From the NCBI GenBank assembly GCA_019637805.1, contig JAHBVB010000001.1:571875-635874 (forward strand): a stretch of DNA of 64,000 nt, in the 5' to 3' direction. The first letter of the stretch is position 1. Each line of letters starts with the position of its first letter. Origin of the DNA: Anaerolineales bacterium. GTDB taxonomy: Bacteria; Chloroflexota; Anaerolineae; Anaerolineales; UBA11579. Under the pieces are notes generated by a model. That model did no database searches. It saw nothing but the letters and a program-made list of their open reading frames with translations, and was not told the origin of the DNA. The position numbers and the translations under genes were made by a program. Positions 42,040 through 51,329 of this stretch are shown piece by piece.

Positions 42040-42977
42040 CAGGCGCCCTCCACCTGGGCGAAGCGCGGGTCCTCTTGCAGCGTCTGGCGCAAGCCGTCTT
42101 CCAGCGAAGTGCGCGGGCGGAAGCCGAGCATCTTAGCGGCCAGCGTAGTGTCGGCGCACATGCGTGAGGCGCCGGCTTCGCTGCGCGGCGCATCCAAGAT
42201 CTCGGCGCTGCTGCCGGTGATGCGCAGGATCGCCTCGGCCAGCTCGCGCATGCTGGTTTCCTGACCGCTGCCCACGTTGAGCACCAGCTGGTTCACGTCC
42301 GGCGCAGTGGCGGCGGCGGTCAGGGCGCGCACCACGTCGTTGACGTAGACGAAGTCGCGGGTCTGGTTGCCTTCGCCGTGCACCACCAGGGAGCCGCCGC
42401 GCGCCGCCTGGCGCAGCCAGTTGGGCACCACCGGCGGGTGCGAAGGCGGCAGGTGCTGGCCGGGGCCATAGGCATTGAAGATGCGCAGGCAGACGGTTTC
42501 GATGCCCCACAGGGAGCCGATGGTGCGCACGTAATATTCGGCGGACAGTTTGGAGACCGCATAGGGTGAGCGCGGGTTGGGGGTGGCGGCTTCGCTGAGC
42601 GGCTGTTCGTGCTGGTCGCCGTACACCGCGCCCGAGGAGGCGAAGACCACCCGGCGCACGCCTACATCACGCATGGCTTCCATCAAGCTGACCGTGCCGC
42701 CCACGTTCACATCGGTGTATTCGCGCGGGTACAGTAGCGATTCCGCCACGCGCACGCGGGCAGCCAAGTGGTAGACGCAGTCCACATCCTGCAGCAGCGA
42801 CCACAACTTGGGGCGATCGTTGACATCGCCGCGGGTGAAATGCACGTCCTTATACAAAGCATCGGGGTCGCCGCTGGAGAGGTCATCCAGCCCGCGTACC
42901 AGGTGGCCCTCACGGGCCAGTTGGTTGGCCAGGCTGGAGCCAAGGAAACCGGCCGCGCCGGTGATGAGAAAGTTCAT
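42039..42977 (-). CDS. NAD-dependent epimerase/dehydratase (UDP-glucose 4-epimerase-like)
   Basis: A 312-residue extended SDR. The NAD loop is ITGAAGFLGSSLA, Asp in the next strand is GLDDLSSG, the active-site Ser is in VFASSGAVYGD and YxxxK is YAVSKLSAEYY (about residue 150). RIFNAYGPGQ and HGEGNQTRDFVYVNDV are typical of nucleotide-sugar 4-epimerases. The exact sugar is uncertain. TATAAT lies 8 bases before the ATG at 42977. It is co-transcribed with msrA. Confidence 0.88.
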   Translation of the reverse strand: MNFLITGAAGFLGSSLANQLAREGHLVRGLDDLSSGDPDALYKDVHFTRGDVNDRPKLWSLLQDVDCVYHLAARVRVAESLLYPREYTDVNVGGTVSLMEAMRDVGVRRVVFASSGAVYGDQHEQPLSEAATPNPRSPYAVSKLSAEYYVRTIGSLWGIETVCLRIFNAYGPGQHLPPSHPPVVPNWLRQAARGGSLVVHGEGNQTRDFVYVNDVVRALTAAATAPDVNQLVLNVGSGQETSMRELAEAILRITGSSAEILDAPRSEAGASRMCADTTLAAKMLGFRPRTSLEDGLRQTLQEDPRFAQVEGA

Positions 42978-43034
42978 GCGCGGCGATTATAGCATTCGGC
43001 CCCTGCGGATTTGACGCGCGGATTCTCTGGCAGT

Positions 43035-43040
43035 TATCAT
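43035..43040 (+). promoter_or_regulatory. Leaderless-type -10 box of the HExxH gene
   Basis: TATCAT ends exactly 6 bases before the ATG at 43047, with no ribosome site. Confidence 0.5.
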
Positions 43041-43046
43041 CACGGC

Positions 43047-44270
43047 ATGCGCCGTCTGATCGCCATTGTGCTTTTGGTCACCCTCAGCCTACCGCTGCGC
43101 GATTCCGCCATTCGCCTGCCCGGCCCCGAAACGATCCGCCATTACACCTGGGACGTGGAGTTTGACTACCTGACCTGGGTGGCCCATGCGGCGGCGCTCA
43201 AGATCGGCCAGGGCCGGCTGCAGCCCGAGCGCTTTTTGGATGAGGAATCCCAAAGCGCGCACGTGCGCGCCACCATGGCGCTGGTGCAGCGTATTTTGGA
43301 CGCCGAGAACGAGCTGCGCCGCCTGCATGCCGACCCGGCCGCCAGCGCGGCGGAGCGCAGTGCCCTGGCGGCGCAGTTGGAGCAGCTCTACCAACAGCGC
43401 CAGCAGGCCGCGCCGCTGGCTGAGAGCATTCTGCAGGCCCAGGTGAGCGCCGTCTTCAGAGAGCAAGGCTTCGTGGTCTTTCCTCCGCTGCTGTACCACA
43501 GCACCCCGCTGCCCTGGGCGCTGATCGTCTCGCCGCGCGACAGCATCGCCCAGCAGCACAACCTCTCGCTGCGCACCGAGCTGACCCTGGAGGAGCACAT
43601 CCGGATCGAAGATCAGGTGGCAGTCGGGATGAACGTCTCGACCCTGGTGGTGCCGGTAGGCGGGATTGGCGTGTACCCCACCATGGTGGCGCAGAGCAGC
43701 AACCTCAACTGGCTGGCCGAGACGATCGCACACGAATGGCTGCACAACTACTTGACGCTGCGGCCGCTGGGGTTCCTGTATTATCACAGCCCGGAACTGA
43801 CCACCATGAACGAAACCACCGCCAACCTGGCCGGCCGCCAGATCGGCGAGGCGGTCATCGCGCGCTACTACCCCGAACGCGTGCCGGCGCCACCGCAGCC
43901 GGCGCCAACACCAACCACACCGGAGGAGGCGCCGGCCCCGCCCGCCTTTGATTTCCGGGCCGAGATGCACGAAACCCGGCTGCAAGTGGACGCCTTGCTG
44001 GCGGAAGGCAGGCTGCACGAAGCCGAAGACTATATGGAAGCGCGACGCCTGATCTTCTGGGAGCACGGCTACATCATCCGCAAGCTAAACCAGGCCTACT
44101 TTGCTTTTTACGGCAGCTACGCAGACAGCCCCACCGGCCCGGCGGGAGCCGACCCGGTGGGCGCGGCGGTGCGCGAGCTGTACGCCCGCAGCCCAGACCT
44201 GCGCAGTTTCGTGGATCAAATGGCCTGGCTGACCTCCTTTGAGGGTCTGCAAAGGCTGTTGGCAGACTAA
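43047..44270 (+). CDS. Putative secreted zinc metalloprotease (HExxH), uncharacterized
   Basis: A 407-residue protein with an N-terminal signal or anchor helix (residues 1-17). It has HEWLHNY (His229, Glu230, His233), and Glu256 in MNETTANLAG lies 23 residues later, the spacing of a gluzincin third ligand. I know no family that fits the whole chain, which also has an Arg/Gln-rich coiled coil (about 75-125) and a Pro-rich insert (about 285-305). The start at 43047 was chosen for the signal peptide and the TATCAT box. It leads a run of envelope genes. Confidence 0.65.
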   Translation: MRRLIAIVLLVTLSLPLRDSAIRLPGPETIRHYTWDVEFDYLTWVAHAAALKIGQGRLQPERFLDEESQSAHVRATMALVQRILDAENELRRLHADPAASAAERSALAAQLEQLYQQRQQAAPLAESILQAQVSAVFREQGFVVFPPLLYHSTPLPWALIVSPRDSIAQQHNLSLRTELTLEEHIRIEDQVAVGMNVSTLVVPVGGIGVYPTMVAQSSNLNWLAETIAHEWLHNYLTLRPLGFLYYHSPELTTMNETTANLAGRQIGEAVIARYYPERVPAPPQPAPTPTTPEEAPAPPAFDFRAEMHETRLQVDALLAEGRLHEAEDYMEARRLIFWEHGYIIRKLNQAYFAFYGSYADSPTGPAGADPVGAAVRELYARSPDLRSFVDQMAWLTSFEGLQRLLAD

Positions 44271-44296
44271 GCGGCTTGGGGCTACAATCATGGCTT

Positions 44297-45547
44297 ATGC
44301 GTACTTCCCTCCTGGCGGCGCTGGCCCTGCTGCTGGCCGCTTGCGCCGCCCCAACCCCGCCGGAAAACAACATCACCGCTCCCCTGGAACCGCTCCCCGC
44401 CAGCGGCTACCCGGCGGCCGCCTGCACGGCCGTCACCAGCCCGCCGCAGCCAGGCGGCGATTACCTGGCCGGCCTGCCATTTGACAGCCTTAGCGCGGCC
44501 GACTGGCAACGCGGCCCGGAAGACGCTTTCATCACCATCCTGGAATACAGCGACTTCGAGTGCATTTTCTGCGCCCAGCTGAGCGGCGTGCTGGACGAAC
44601 TGCTGGCGCGTTACCCCGACGAGCTGCGCGTGGTCTACCGCCATTACCCGCTGACCGGCACGCCCGAACAGCCGCTGCACCCCAAAGCGGCGCTGGCCAT
44701 GCAGGCCGCCGAGGCGGCGGGCAAGCAGGGCAAGTTCTGGGAAATGCACGACCTGCTGTTTGCGCAGCAGGCCAGCTGGTCTGCCCTCAGCCAGGCGGAA
44801 TTTAACGGCTGGCTGCTGAACGAAGCCGCCGCCGAACTGGAACTGGACGCCAACGCATTCAAGGAAGACCTGCACAGTGAAGAACTGAGCGCCGCGGCCC
44901 AAGCCGCCTGGGACTGGGGCCAGGAGATCGGCCTGCCCGGCACGCCCTTCCTGGTGATCAACGGCCAACTGTATTACGGCGGCCCGCTGGACATCCTCAG
45001 CCTGGACAACATTATTCAAGCCAAGCTGTTGGCGCAGCGCCAGTTCCACTTCTGCCCGGAGATGGCCCTGGAGCCTGGGGCACGGTACACCGCCACGCTG
45101 CACACAGAGCACGGCCAGATCGTGGTGGAACTGCTGCCGGAAGTGGCCCCGATGGCGGTCAACAGTTTCCTGTTCCTGGTGGAGCAAGGCTGGTATGAGA
45201 ATGTCACCTTCCATCGCGTGATCCCCGGCTTCGTGGCCCAATCCGGCGACCCTTCCAATACGGGCTACGGCGACCCCGGCTATTTTTACGCCATCGAAAC
45301 CAGTCCCAACCTGAGCTTTGACCGCGCCGGCCTGTTTGCCATGGCCAATTCCGGCCCGACGGCCAACGGCAGCCAGTTCTTCATCACCCTGGGGCCGGCG
45401 CCCCATCTGAATGGCGGCTACACGATCTTTGGAGAAGTCATTCAGGGGATGGACGTCGTCGAACAGATCCAGGCGCGGGATGTGTCGCAACAAGCCGACC
45501 TGCCGCCGGGCGACATGCTGTACCGCGTGAGCATTGAGGTCCATTGA
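44297..45547 (+). CDS. Lipoprotein fusing a DsbA-like thiol oxidoreductase and a cyclophilin PPIase
   Basis: A 416-residue exported lipoprotein (lipobox LLAAC, lipidated Cys about residue 16). Residues 60-245 are a Thioredoxin_4/DsbA-type domain with CIFC (Cys89, Cys92) and the cis-Pro loop GLPGTPFLVING. Residues about 262-416 are a cyclophilin-type peptidyl-prolyl isomerase (FHRVIPGFVAQSGDPSNTG, FAMANSGPTANGSQFFITLG, TIFGEVIQGMDVVEQI). One protein therefore couples disulfide formation to proline isomerization outside the cell. The start at 44297 lies 8 bases past TACAAT. The next gene overlaps by TTGA. Confidence 0.88.
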   Translation: MRTSLLAALALLLAACAAPTPPENNITAPLEPLPASGYPAAACTAVTSPPQPGGDYLAGLPFDSLSAADWQRGPEDAFITILEYSDFECIFCAQLSGVLDELLARYPDELRVVYRHYPLTGTPEQPLHPKAALAMQAAEAAGKQGKFWEMHDLLFAQQASWSALSQAEFNGWLLNEAAAELELDANAFKEDLHSEELSAAAQAAWDWGQEIGLPGTPFLVINGQLYYGGPLDILSLDNIIQAKLLAQRQFHFCPEMALEPGARYTATLHTEHGQIVVELLPEVAPMAVNSFLFLVEQGWYENVTFHRVIPGFVAQSGDPSNTGYGDPGYFYAIETSPNLSFDRAGLFAMANSGPTANGSQFFITLGPAPHLNGGYTIFGEVIQGMDVVEQIQARDVSQQADLPPGDMLYRVSIEVH

Positions 45548-46719
45548 GTCAGGTCCCTGCCCCAACCGTAGACAAGCACCCCTTTGACTGGCTGACGCTG
45601 CTGCAGTTTGGCAGCAGCGGCTTTGCGCTGGCCAGCGGTCTGACCACTGCACTGGGGCTGGCGGTGGCGGCGGCTTTTGTGCCCCGCGCCAGCAGCCTGG
45701 ACGGCCTGGTCCAACTGAGCAGCCTGCTGGGCATCCTGGCGGCGGCCCTACTGTTGCTGCCCTCCACCTACTATGCGCTGCGGCGCATTCTGGGCAAGCC
45801 CGGGGCGGTCTTCCGCCCCTATGGGCGCGCCTTTGCCTTCAGCATCTTGGCGCTGCCCCTGTGCATCGGGGCCTCCTACCTGGCGCTGGAAGCCCGGCTG
45901 GACTGGCTGGTGGCGCTGCTGTACCTGGGGCCGGCCATCCTGGTGGTGGCCTGGCTGGCCTGGCTCGCCCTGCGCAAGCTGGGGCCGCTTTCTGCGCAGC
46001 GCATTTGGGGCGGTCTGGCCGCCGGTTTGATCGGCGTGACCAGCTTTTCCCTGGCCCTGGAGGCCGTGGCGGGTGTAGTGGTGCTGGCCGGGTTGGCGGT
46101 GTATGTGCAGGTGACGCCGGAACTGACCCGGGCGATCGAGGCGCTGCTGCAAGCCTCAGAAAACCTGGACGATGTCAGCCTGCTGGCGCCGTTCATGAAC
46201 GACCCGGTGATCTTGCTAACCGGGCTGTTTTCGTTGTCCGCGGTGGCGCCGCTGGTGGAAGAATTCTTCAAGCCCCTGGCCGTGGTGCTTTTGCTGCGCC
46301 GGCCGCTGACCCCCGCGCAGGGTTTCGCCCTGGGGGCGCTGAGCGGGGCCGGCTTTGCCCTGGCGGAAAATCTGTTCCTCTCCGCCCCGGCGGAGACCTT
46401 GGCGGTGGCCGTGGCGGGACGGGCCGGGGCCAGCGCCATGCATGTGCTCACCGGAGCGCTGGCGGGCCTGGCGCTGGTGCAGGCCAGGCAACAGCGGCGC
46501 TATGTGCGCCTGTTGGGCATCTATCTGCTGAATGTCGTGATCCACGCCGTATGGAACGGCCTGGTGCTGCTCAGCGCGGCTGGAGCGGTAACCCTGGCGG
46601 CCGCAGAGGGTCTGGTTCCGGCGGCTTTTGCCATGATCGGCCCCGTGCTGCTGGTGGGGCTGGGCAGCACCTGCATTTTGGCCATCTGGCGCATTAACCA
46701 AAGACTGCAACCGAACTAA
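45544..46719 (+). CDS. PrsW-family intramembrane metalloprotease
   Basis: A 391-residue membrane protein with about ten helices. The PrsW motifs are visible: EE-x-x-K in PLVEEFFKPLAV (about residues 235-246), Glu in GAGFALAENLFLS, His in SAMHVLTGALAG, and His in NVVIHAVWNGLVLL. PrsW-type proteases cut membrane substrates such as anti-sigma factors; none is recognised here. The TTG start overlaps the previous stop by 4 bases (TTGA). A DedA gene follows after 30 bases. Confidence 0.88.
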   Translation: MSQVPAPTVDKHPFDWLTLLQFGSSGFALASGLTTALGLAVAAAFVPRASSLDGLVQLSSLLGILAAALLLLPSTYYALRRILGKPGAVFRPYGRAFAFSILALPLCIGASYLALEARLDWLVALLYLGPAILVVAWLAWLALRKLGPLSAQRIWGGLAAGLIGVTSFSLALEAVAGVVVLAGLAVYVQVTPELTRAIEALLQASENLDDVSLLAPFMNDPVILLTGLFSLSAVAPLVEEFFKPLAVVLLLRRPLTPAQGFALGALSGAGFALAENLFLSAPAETLAVAVAGRAGASAMHVLTGALAGLALVQARQQRRYVRLLGIYLLNVVIHAVWNGLVLLSAAGAVTLAAAEGLVPAAFAMIGPVLLVGLGSTCILAIWRINQRLQPN

Positions 46720-46749
46720 AATTTGTTCTAACGAGGAGCCCCAACCTAT

Positions 46750-47436
46750 ATGTCCCAAATTCTTGATGCGATGATCGATCTGCTGCACACGCTGGCCACC
46801 AGCTTGCCGCTGCCCCTGTTCACCGTGGTGGCCGCCTTCGTGGAAGAAGTGATCGCCCCGATCCCTTCGCCGCTGGTGATGACCCTGGCCGGTTCGCTGG
46901 CCGCCTCCGCCGGTTATGCCCAACCGTACTTGCTATGGCTGGCCGTGATCGGCGCCATCAGCAAAACGATCGGCAGCTGGGTGGTGTACATCATCGCCGA
47001 CCTGGGGGAAGATTTTGTGCTGGGCCGCTTTGGCAAGTTCCTGGGCATCTCGCACGAAGAAGTGGAAGCCTTTGGCAAGCACCTCAACCAGGGCCGGCGT
47101 GACGGCCCGGTGATGTTCCTGCTGCGCGCCATCCCGATCATCCCCACTGCGCCGGTTTCGCTGGTGGCCGGCTTGATCAAGCTCAACCTGCGTTCGTACC
47201 TGTTCTCGACCCTGTTGGGCACACTGGTACGCAATGTGCTCTACCTGTATTTTGGCTACACCAGCCTGCAAGCCGCCACCTCGGTCAGCGAAGGCTTCGA
47301 GAGCCTGGAAGGCATTGGCTATCTGGTGCTGGCGCTGATGATGGCGACCGGCATCGGCTATTTCTATTACCTGCGCAAGAAGGGCGCCGGCCTGGCGATT
47401 ACCAAGCGCCTGACCGAGAAAAAGAGCAAGTCATAA
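46750..47436 (+). CDS. DedA/VTT-family membrane protein
   Basis: A 228-residue membrane protein. DedA marks are FVEEVIAPIPSPLVMTLAGS, GAISKTIGSWVVYIIADLG, and FLLRAIPIIPTAPVSLVAGL (the conserved R-x-I-P/PxxP reentrant region). DedA proteins help flip polyprenyl-phosphate or phospholipid carriers. Here it follows a PrsW gene, with TAACGAGGAG before the ATG as ribosome site. It ends at a strong terminator. Confidence 0.9.
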   Translation: MSQILDAMIDLLHTLATSLPLPLFTVVAAFVEEVIAPIPSPLVMTLAGSLAASAGYAQPYLLWLAVIGAISKTIGSWVVYIIADLGEDFVLGRFGKFLGISHEEVEAFGKHLNQGRRDGPVMFLLRAIPIIPTAPVSLVAGLIKLNLRSYLFSTLLGTLVRNVLYLYFGYTSLQAATSVSEGFESLEGIGYLVLALMMATGIGYFYYLRKKGAGLAITKRLTEKKSKS

Positions 47437-47450
47437 AGATCCAGGCAAAC

Positions 47451-47481
47451 AAAAAGGCCCTGCATAATGCAGGGCCTTTTT
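47451..47481 (+). terminator. Bidirectional terminator after DedA
   Basis: A 14-bp perfect stem (47451-47464 and 47468-47481) with loop TAA, A-run before and T-run after. It serves the convergent acylase gene too. Confidence 0.92.
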
Positions 47482-47494
47482 TTGTTGCAGCGTA

Positions 47495-50005
47495 CTAGGG
47501 CAGCAGACGCAGATGGTCGGGTGCGGCGGCCTCGATAGTGGCCCGTTCCCAGTAGAGCGGGTTGAAGAGCACATCCGCCCAGGGCTGGGCCATGTCAATG
47601 TAGTGGGGCGCATTGGCATGGCCGGACTGGCCGGTGGTGTGGATCTGCAGGGAGTTGTCCCAGTTGGACAGGTCAAAGATGCTGCGCTTGGAGGGCAGGC
47701 TGGTGACGGCAAAGCTGTCATTGGCGGCGCTCCAGTTGTTGGCGTTGACGATGGAACTGCCGCCATGAACGGCAAAGGGGCCGCGGTTGAACAGGCTGTC
47801 GATCAACGGGAAGTTGCTCATGACCTCATGTTCGAAGGTCATGGTGTGCTCGCTGCCCCAGGCCCAGCCCGCCGGGTCGTTGCCGTGGGCGGCGGTGATG
47901 TCGGCCACGGCGGCTTCGAAGGCGGCAGCCAGGATATCTGTGCTGGTTTCCCTGGCGGCCGTAGTAACATCGTCCCACCACGGGTTGGCCGGGTCAGCCA
48001 GCAGGTTCTTGACGGTGACGAAGGAGGGCGAACTGCCGCCCGGCCAGTAATCCTCAGGCAGTTCATCGTGGAAGATGTCTGCCAAGAGCTGGCGCCAGAA
48101 GTAGTTGAACAGCAGCGCCTCAGAGGAGTCGCGGTGCTGGTCGCCATTCCAGGCCAGCAAGGTGTCACGCAGTTCCGCGCTGCGCTGGTCAGCAAAGTCC
48201 AGGCCAGCCAGGCTGGGGATGATCTCCAGCGCGCCCAGGTTGGCGCTGTCCTTGAGCATTCCCTGGTAGTAGGCCGAATCGATGGGGCCGGGAGCCGCCA
48301 GGATCAGGTCTTCAATGCGTTTGGCGCGATAGCCGTAGTCCCAGATGTCGGCGATGTGGAAAGGATAGTCCGGGCCGACAATGGCGTTGTTGGCGGCCAC
48401 AATGTAGCCCGCCTCGGGGTTGAGGGCGTAGGGCAGATGGTCAAAGGGAATGTAGCCCTGCCAGGCAAAGTCGCTGGTCCAACCGGGGACAGGATAACGC
48501 CCATCCGACATGGTGCGCACGGGGATATGGCCGGGCAGCTGATAGCCGATGTTGCCATCGATATCGGCGTAGAGCAGGTTCTGCGAGGGGGCCACAAAGT
48601 CGCGAGCGGCCTGGCGGAACTCGTCAAAGTCCTGGGCTCGGTTGATCTTGAGGATCGATTGGAAAGTGCGCCCGGGTTCGAGGGCCGTCCAACGCAGGGC
48701 GATGGCGTAGTCCTGCGGCAGGTTGAGGCCAGAGGTCTCGTGGAAGTCCTCCAGGTCGCCAAAGGCGCCGGAGATGATCGGGCCGAATTCCGTGATGCGC
48801 ACCTTCAGGTCCATGGTCTCGGAGCTTCCGATCTGGATCTGTTCGGTGACGACTTGCATGTCCACCCACTGGCCGTTCATCTCGTATTGGTCCGGGTTGT
48901 CCGGGTTAACCCGGATGACGTACAGATCCATCACGTCAGCGCCGACGTTGGTCAGGCCCCAGGCGATCTGAGCGTTGTGGCCGATGACCACGCCGGGAGC
49001 ACCGACGAAGGAGACGCCGATACTCTCGTATTGACAGTCGGGGCCCACCGGCTGGCAGTGCAAGCCCACCTGGTACCAGAGCGAAGGGATGCCCGTGCTG
49101 AGGTGCGGATCATTGGCGAAGAGCGGCGCGCCGCTGGCGGAGAGCTCGCCGGAGACCACCCAACTGTTGGAACCCAACTCGGCTTCGGGGTCACCACCCA
49201 GCCAGTCGTCCACCGTGTTCAGGTCGCGCAGCACCTTGGAAAGCAGGGGCTGCAAGCCCTGCGGCAGGCCGGGTTGGCTTTGCAGTTCAGCAATCACAGC
49301 CGACTCGTTGAACTCATATTCCGGCAGGATCAGCGGCTGCTCCTCGGGGTAGGCAGGATACAGTTCGGCGATGCGCTCGGCAGGCAGGCTGGCCAGCAAG
49401 ATCGAGCGCTTGATCTCGTCGTCCATGTTGTCACGCAGGTCCCAGGCCATGGCCTTGGCCCAGGTGAGCGTGTTGAGCGGCTCCCAAGGCGCCGGCTGAT
49501 AGCCGGGGTTGAGCAGACCGAGGAAAAGGTATTCCAAAGAGATCTGGGTACCCTGGCGGTCAGCCAGATAGGCATTGACGCCGTCGGCGTAGGCTTGCAG
49601 GGTGGCTGCGCTCTCATCGTCGAGCAGATCCAGCTCCAGGCGGGAGACGCGTTCCCAACCCACCGTGCGCAGGAAGATGTCGGTGTCGATGGTGTTGCTG
49701 CCCAGCATCTCAGACAGACGCCCGGCACCGACATGGCGCTGGAAGTCCATCTGCCAGAAGCGGTCCTGGGCATGCACATAACCCTGGGCGAAGAACAGGT
49801 CATATTCGCTGGAGGCGAAGATGTGCGGCACGCCAGCCGCATCACGATACACATCCACCGGGCCGTTCAGGCCGGTCAGATTGATTTCGCCCTGGGTTTG
49901 CGGGAAAGAATCATCGATGGAAAGATAGACATATATGCCTGCGCCGACCACCACGAGCAGCAGTACGGCAAGCAGACCTAACAGGATACGACCAACGGTT
50001 CGCAT
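47495..50005 (-). CDS. Penicillin-acylase-family Ntn hydrolase (putative quorum-signal or beta-lactam amidase)
   Basis: An 836-residue exported amidase of the S45 family, made as a precursor that self-cleaves. A signal/anchor helix (about 7-30) is followed by the A-chain (SSEYDLFFAQGYVHAQDRFWQ), and the B-chain starts at the Ser in ELGSNSWVVSG (about residue 270). Later signs are NDPHLSTGIPSLWYQVGLHC and SPSQNLLYADIDGNIGY-like sequence. Such enzymes cut amide bonds of acyl-homoserine lactones, penicillins or other N-acyl compounds. The ATG at 50005 has GAGG 6 bases upstream. Confidence 0.9.
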   Translation of the reverse strand: MRTVGRILLGLLAVLLLVVVGAGIYVYLSIDDSFPQTQGEINLTGLNGPVDVYRDAAGVPHIFASSEYDLFFAQGYVHAQDRFWQMDFQRHVGAGRLSEMLGSNTIDTDIFLRTVGWERVSRLELDLLDDESAATLQAYADGVNAYLADRQGTQISLEYLFLGLLNPGYQPAPWEPLNTLTWAKAMAWDLRDNMDDEIKRSILLASLPAERIAELYPAYPEEQPLILPEYEFNESAVIAELQSQPGLPQGLQPLLSKVLRDLNTVDDWLGGDPEAELGSNSWVVSGELSASGAPLFANDPHLSTGIPSLWYQVGLHCQPVGPDCQYESIGVSFVGAPGVVIGHNAQIAWGLTNVGADVMDLYVIRVNPDNPDQYEMNGQWVDMQVVTEQIQIGSSETMDLKVRITEFGPIISGAFGDLEDFHETSGLNLPQDYAIALRWTALEPGRTFQSILKINRAQDFDEFRQAARDFVAPSQNLLYADIDGNIGYQLPGHIPVRTMSDGRYPVPGWTSDFAWQGYIPFDHLPYALNPEAGYIVAANNAIVGPDYPFHIADIWDYGYRAKRIEDLILAAPGPIDSAYYQGMLKDSANLGALEIIPSLAGLDFADQRSAELRDTLLAWNGDQHRDSSEALLFNYFWRQLLADIFHDELPEDYWPGGSSPSFVTVKNLLADPANPWWDDVTTAARETSTDILAAAFEAAVADITAAHGNDPAGWAWGSEHTMTFEHEVMSNFPLIDSLFNRGPFAVHGGSSIVNANNWSAANDSFAVTSLPSKRSIFDLSNWDNSLQIHTTGQSGHANAPHYIDMAQPWADVLFNPLYWERATIEAAAPDHLRLLP

Positions 50006-50084
50006 AGATAACCTCACATTTTCGAGCTGGGAGTCTGTAGTATAAACCCCGAAAGTGGCAAAAGTAGCGCGGCCAGGAGGAAAC

Positions 50085-50963
50085 TTGATAAGCAGCCTTC
50101 GAAGCCCGATCTATCTGTGCTGGTCTCTGCTCCTGCTCGGCCTGTGGCTGGCGGCCTGCGCCCCCGCGGCTGCCGCCCAAGCCACCAGCCTGCCAGCGCC
50201 CAGCGCCACTTTGCCGCCCACCCCATCACCCCGGCCGACACATACAGCCTCTGCCACTGAAATTGCGCCGCTGACCCTGGTGTTTTACGGCGACAGCCTG
50301 CTGAAAGTTGGCGAAGTGGGCCGCCAGGGACAGTCCGGCGTATCCTTTGTGGATGAACTGCCCGCCTACCTGCAGCCTAATTCAGCCTACACGCTGATCT
50401 TCGCCAACTACGGCGGTCGCAAAGCGCGCTGGGCGGCGCAGCACCTGGAAGAGACTGTGCTGATCCACGACCCAGACATCGTGACCATCTGGTGGGGGAT
50501 GAACGATCTGGACGGCTGTCCGGGCATCTTTGACCGCGAGAGCAACCGCCTGATGGAGTACAAGCTGCGCGCCTACGTCGAAGAACACAGCCTGGCAATG
50601 CGCAAACAGATCGACGACCTGCTGGCGCAAGACATTGATGTCTTTGTCGTCTCGGCCATGCCGGTCCTGGGCGGCAACCTGCCCTGGAGCCACCGCGGGC
50701 CGAACGGCGAAGTTATCTGGGAGGAAGGCCGCTGGTGCCATTACAACCTCGGCCTGGAACAACTGGCCCAGGCGCAGCGCCAGCTGGCGGCGGACTATGC
50801 GGCGGCCGGCAAAGCAGTCTTCTGGGTGGACGTGTGGGAACTGTATATGCAAAACCGGCAAACCGAGCGAATGTATATGGATGTCGTGCACCCGGGAACT
50901 CAGGGGGCCGCGCTGATCGCACAAGCCTGGATGGACGCTTTTAACGCCTCCGGGATCCGCTGA
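50085..50963 (+). CDS. SGNH/GDSL-type hydrolase lipoprotein
   Basis: A 292-residue lipoprotein (lipobox LAAC near residue 20) with a Pro/Thr-rich spacer. SGNH marks are FYGDSLLKVGE (Ser block I), WWGMNDLDGC (Asn block III) and DVVHPGTQGAALIA (catalytic Asp-x-x-His at the end). It should be an esterase, lipase or acetyl-hydrolase on the cell surface; the substrate is unknown. The TTG at 50085 has AGGAGG 4 bases upstream and replaces a GTG at 50055 with no ribosome site. Its stop abuts the convergent acpS stop. Confidence 0.82.
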   Translation: MISSLRSPIYLCWSLLLLGLWLAACAPAAAAQATSLPAPSATLPPTPSPRPTHTASATEIAPLTLVFYGDSLLKVGEVGRQGQSGVSFVDELPAYLQPNSAYTLIFANYGGRKARWAAQHLEETVLIHDPDIVTIWWGMNDLDGCPGIFDRESNRLMEYKLRAYVEEHSLAMRKQIDDLLAQDIDVFVVSAMPVLGGNLPWSHRGPNGEVIWEEGRWCHYNLGLEQLAQAQRQLAADYAAAGKAVFWVDVWELYMQNRQTERMYMDVVHPGTQGAALIAQAWMDAFNASGIR

Positions 50964-51329
50964 TTAAGTAGCCACCACCATGGCGATGGCGTGAATGTGG
51001 GTGTGGCTGAGGCTGATGGACCAGTTGCGGATGCCGCGCTGGGCGGCCAGCTGTTGGGCGGCGCCGTAAAGGTTGAGCACCGGCTCACGCGCCGGGCCGC
51101 GCAGAATTTCGATCTCCTGCCAGCTGACCGGGCCGATGCCGGTGGAAAGCGCTTTGGCCACGGCTTCTTTCCCGGCGAAGCGGGCGGCCAGTGAAGGCAG
51201 GTTGCCCTCCAGCTGCTCCAGCTCACGCGGGGTGTAGACCCGCCGCAGGAAGCGCTCGCCATGCCGTTCGATGACGAGCTGCAGCCGCTGCACTTCGATC
51301 AGGTCGACGCCGGTGAGCAATAACCCCAT
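50964..51329 (-). CDS. acpS: Holo-[acyl-carrier-protein] synthase
   Basis: A 121-residue AcpS, which transfers 4'-phosphopantetheine from CoA to acyl carrier proteins. Marks are GVDLIEVQRLQLVIERHG at the start, RFAGKEAVAKALSTGIGPVSW in the centre (metal and CoA region) and SISLSHTHIHAIAMVVA at the end. It is the last gene of a unit with two M16 proteins and overlaps the upstream stop (TGATG). The length fits the bacterial trimeric type. Confidence 0.95.
   Translation of the reverse strand: MGLLLTGVDLIEVQRLQLVIERHGERFLRRVYTPRELEQLEGNLPSLAARFAGKEAVAKALSTGIGPVSWQEIEILRGPAREPVLNLYGAAQQLAAQRGIRNWSISLSHTHIHAIAMVVAT

Noticed and set aside
47513-49981. An 822-codon open frame on the plus strand opposite the acylase gene
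   Set aside because: It is a by-product of high-GC codon bias opposite a well-supported S45 hydrolase. Its translation has no family pattern and is rich in shadow residues (Gly/Val/Asp).
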